A model generated the notes under the pieces. The model saw only the letters and a list, made by a program, of their open reading frames with translations, had not been told where the DNA came from and ran no database searches. From Coffea arabica (taxonomy: Eukaryota; Streptophyta; Magnoliopsida; Gentianales; Rubiaceae), in the NCBI RefSeq assembly GCF_036785885.1, contig NC_092317.1, positions 5,086,501 to 5,150,500 on the forward strand: a stretch of 64,000 bases of DNA. Direction: 5' to 3'. Positions 62,487-64,000 of this stretch are shown piece by piece. The position numbers and the translations under genes were made by a program. Position 1 is the first letter of the stretch. Each line of letters starts with the position of its first letter.

Positions 62487-64000
62487 TTACCTCCACCTTG
62501 CAACATCAAGATGCTGTTTCTTCTTGCTTTTCTTTAGAATGGCAGACATATTATCAATTGTATCGTGGGTTGATTGGGATTCACCAGTCAACCACTGCAG
62601 AGCCTCAGCAGCAGCATCTTTTTCTGCGTCTTTTTTGCTACCACGAGGCTGACCAACAAAGTCCAGTCCACTGAACATGACACTGGATCGGAACTTATTA
62701 TTCTTCAGTTGCTTTGTTTTGTACATCGGTGGCTGGTATCCTGCCCTGGCAAGCAATGTCTGAAGCTGAGATTTTGAATTATGTCCACCACCCACACTTA
62801 GCGTGCCAGTTTGTTCTCCAATTTTGGCCTTTTGCAAGGATGTTGGCATCTGGCGGCCAGAGACAAATCTACCTTCACATTGGTCCTGTGAGACGAGGAA
62901 TCTCACTACTGATAAGAGATCATCATGACTGCTTATATCAAGCTTAGGATCTAGAAGCTGCCAAATGAAGACCAAGCATACGATCAGAGGCAGACAAGTT
63001 AAAAGACAACGAATATGAATAAAACAAGGATATTAAATAAATGGTGACACTGGAAGAGCACCAGCACAGAGCTACTTTATAGCGTCCTACATACCTTTTT
63101 CTGAATGAGTTCATCAAGCTCTTTCTTTAGGCTTACATACATACTTGCTAAAGTAGGTTTCATGAAGAACTCCAAGTACCCTCCCAACATTTTCAAGTGT
63201 CCATCCTATGAATAAAGGAAGATAGTCATTAAGCAGTGGGAAAATTTAAATGGCAAGGACACTCGTCAACATCAATTGCCTGACTATAATGATTTTTTAC
63301 AGTAGGCATGAAACTTACTAGCCCCCCTTGAGAGACATTCCCTCCAAATAAGATAACCGCAGAATCAGACACACCAGTTGAATCTCGCAAAAATACTGCA
63401 TTCACCTTCACTTTTTCGTTGAAAACTAACCATGGATATGGGATCTTGGGTTCTTGGGAGTTCACGGAATTCTGAGCAGAAAAAGCACCAGCAGAGAGGA
63501 AAGAGACAAGGGCCAGCATTCAAAAAAATAATTATGACTCTCATAAACCGATGACATGCCTGTTCTAATGGGCTTAATATAATAACGAATTGTAAGAAAT
63601 TAAGTTGAATGAAACTTACAGAATGCAAAAGCACTAGACCATCCTCCATTGTTTTGAGAGAAACTGACTTCTCCTTGTTCTGCAATCATGCAGCTTCCCA
63701 GTCAATGATTTGTAAATATGTGCCAATCAGTCATTAAGGGGACTTTATTTCCAAGAAGGGAAAAGATTACTTTAACATTCGACAAAGGCTGTTGGGTAAG
63801 TGGAACCAACAAAAGATCAATGTGAAAACACTCAGTGACAGGAGGGGAGGGAAGGAACAACTTACCACAATAGAGCAAATTCCAGGGAAGAGACCGGCAC
63901 AGATAACTGCTCGAATGAGATGCTGATCATAGCTCCACTGGTTGCAACTTTCAATGTCATCAACAAGACCAATATCCTTGAGGAGATGAAAGAACTGCTT
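62487..64000 (-). CDS. DExH-box ATP-dependent RNA helicase with dsRNA-binding domain, 3' part
   Basis: Five minus-strand exons are visible (63866-64000 continuing beyond the window, 63620-63679, 63319-63471, 63095-63205, 62487-62957), giving the last 309 residues with every exon in phase 0. The first part belongs to the helicase-associated and OB-fold region ([20 protein letters not shown], then [10 protein letters not shown]-like [16 protein letters not shown] and [18 protein letters not shown]). The end holds a dsRBD ([22 protein letters not shown], then [18 protein letters not shown]) and a basic tail with KKSKKKQ. This architecture matches the plant DExH3/DExH5 group related to animal DHX36/DHX9-type helicases. 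The ATPase core lies beyond the window. The paralogue and cellular compartment cannot be decided. Confidence 0.88.

Overview
The window is nuclear DNA of a flowering plant, a eudicot and probably an asterid. Genes are split by short AT-rich introns with GT..AG borders. Encoded proteins match plant-only families: a SABATH methyltransferase, a GT61 glycosyltransferase pair, CDKD, MATE/DTX, FBD-type F-box and tau-class GST. A canonical MIR159 hairpin is present, and intergenic DNA is full of small TIR and foldback elements plus one Ty3/gypsy LTR element. The species cannot be named from sequence alone.

Layout. 1-1.5 kb: 3' end of a MOS4/BCAS2 (SPF27) splicing-factor gene (+). 4.77-5.44 kb: a MIR159 locus (-) with an exact mature miR159 and a TATA box. 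8.05-16.2 kb: a complete 18-exon gene for translation release factor eRF3 (+), whose intron 6 carries a foldback element with C-rich and G-rich arms. 18.65-19.54 kb: a second foldback element. 19.6-21.5 kb: a plastid-targeted protein of unknown function (+). 22.1-22.6 kb: a GSTU relic (-). 22.8-24.1 kb: a SABATH methyltransferase with an unusual N terminus (+). 25-32.3 kb: tandem duplications and a decayed F-box/LRR/FBD pseudogene (+). 33.25-36.6 kb: CDKD, a CDK-activating kinase (+). 37.96-40.92 kb: a MATE transporter (-). 41.7-42.3 kb: a hAT-like MITE. 42.34-47.70 kb: a decayed chromodomain-bearing gypsy element with both LTRs and its target-site duplication. 51.07-53.95 and 57.41-59.33 kb: two tandem GT61 glycosyltransferases (+); the first has extra copies of a small stem exon. 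60.25-61.23 kb: a hAT-like element. 61.39-61.82 kb: a 9-bp-TSD MITE. 62.49 kb to the end: the 3' part of a DExH-box RNA helicase gene with a C-terminal dsRNA-binding domain (-).

The genes do not form a pathway. Most are independent housekeeping loci (splicing, translation termination, CDK activation, RNA helicase), mixed with fast-evolving family genes (SABATH, MATE, GT61, F-box, GST). No wholly new system was found. The best leads are the exact MIR159 gene, duplicated stem exons in a GT61 gene, a duplicated 3' splice site in CDKD, and a strand-asymmetric, G-quadruplex-bearing foldback inside the eRF3 intron. Exon borders were read by eye from splice consensus, reading frame and family conservation. 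For each complete gene the exon lengths sum to an open multiple of three.
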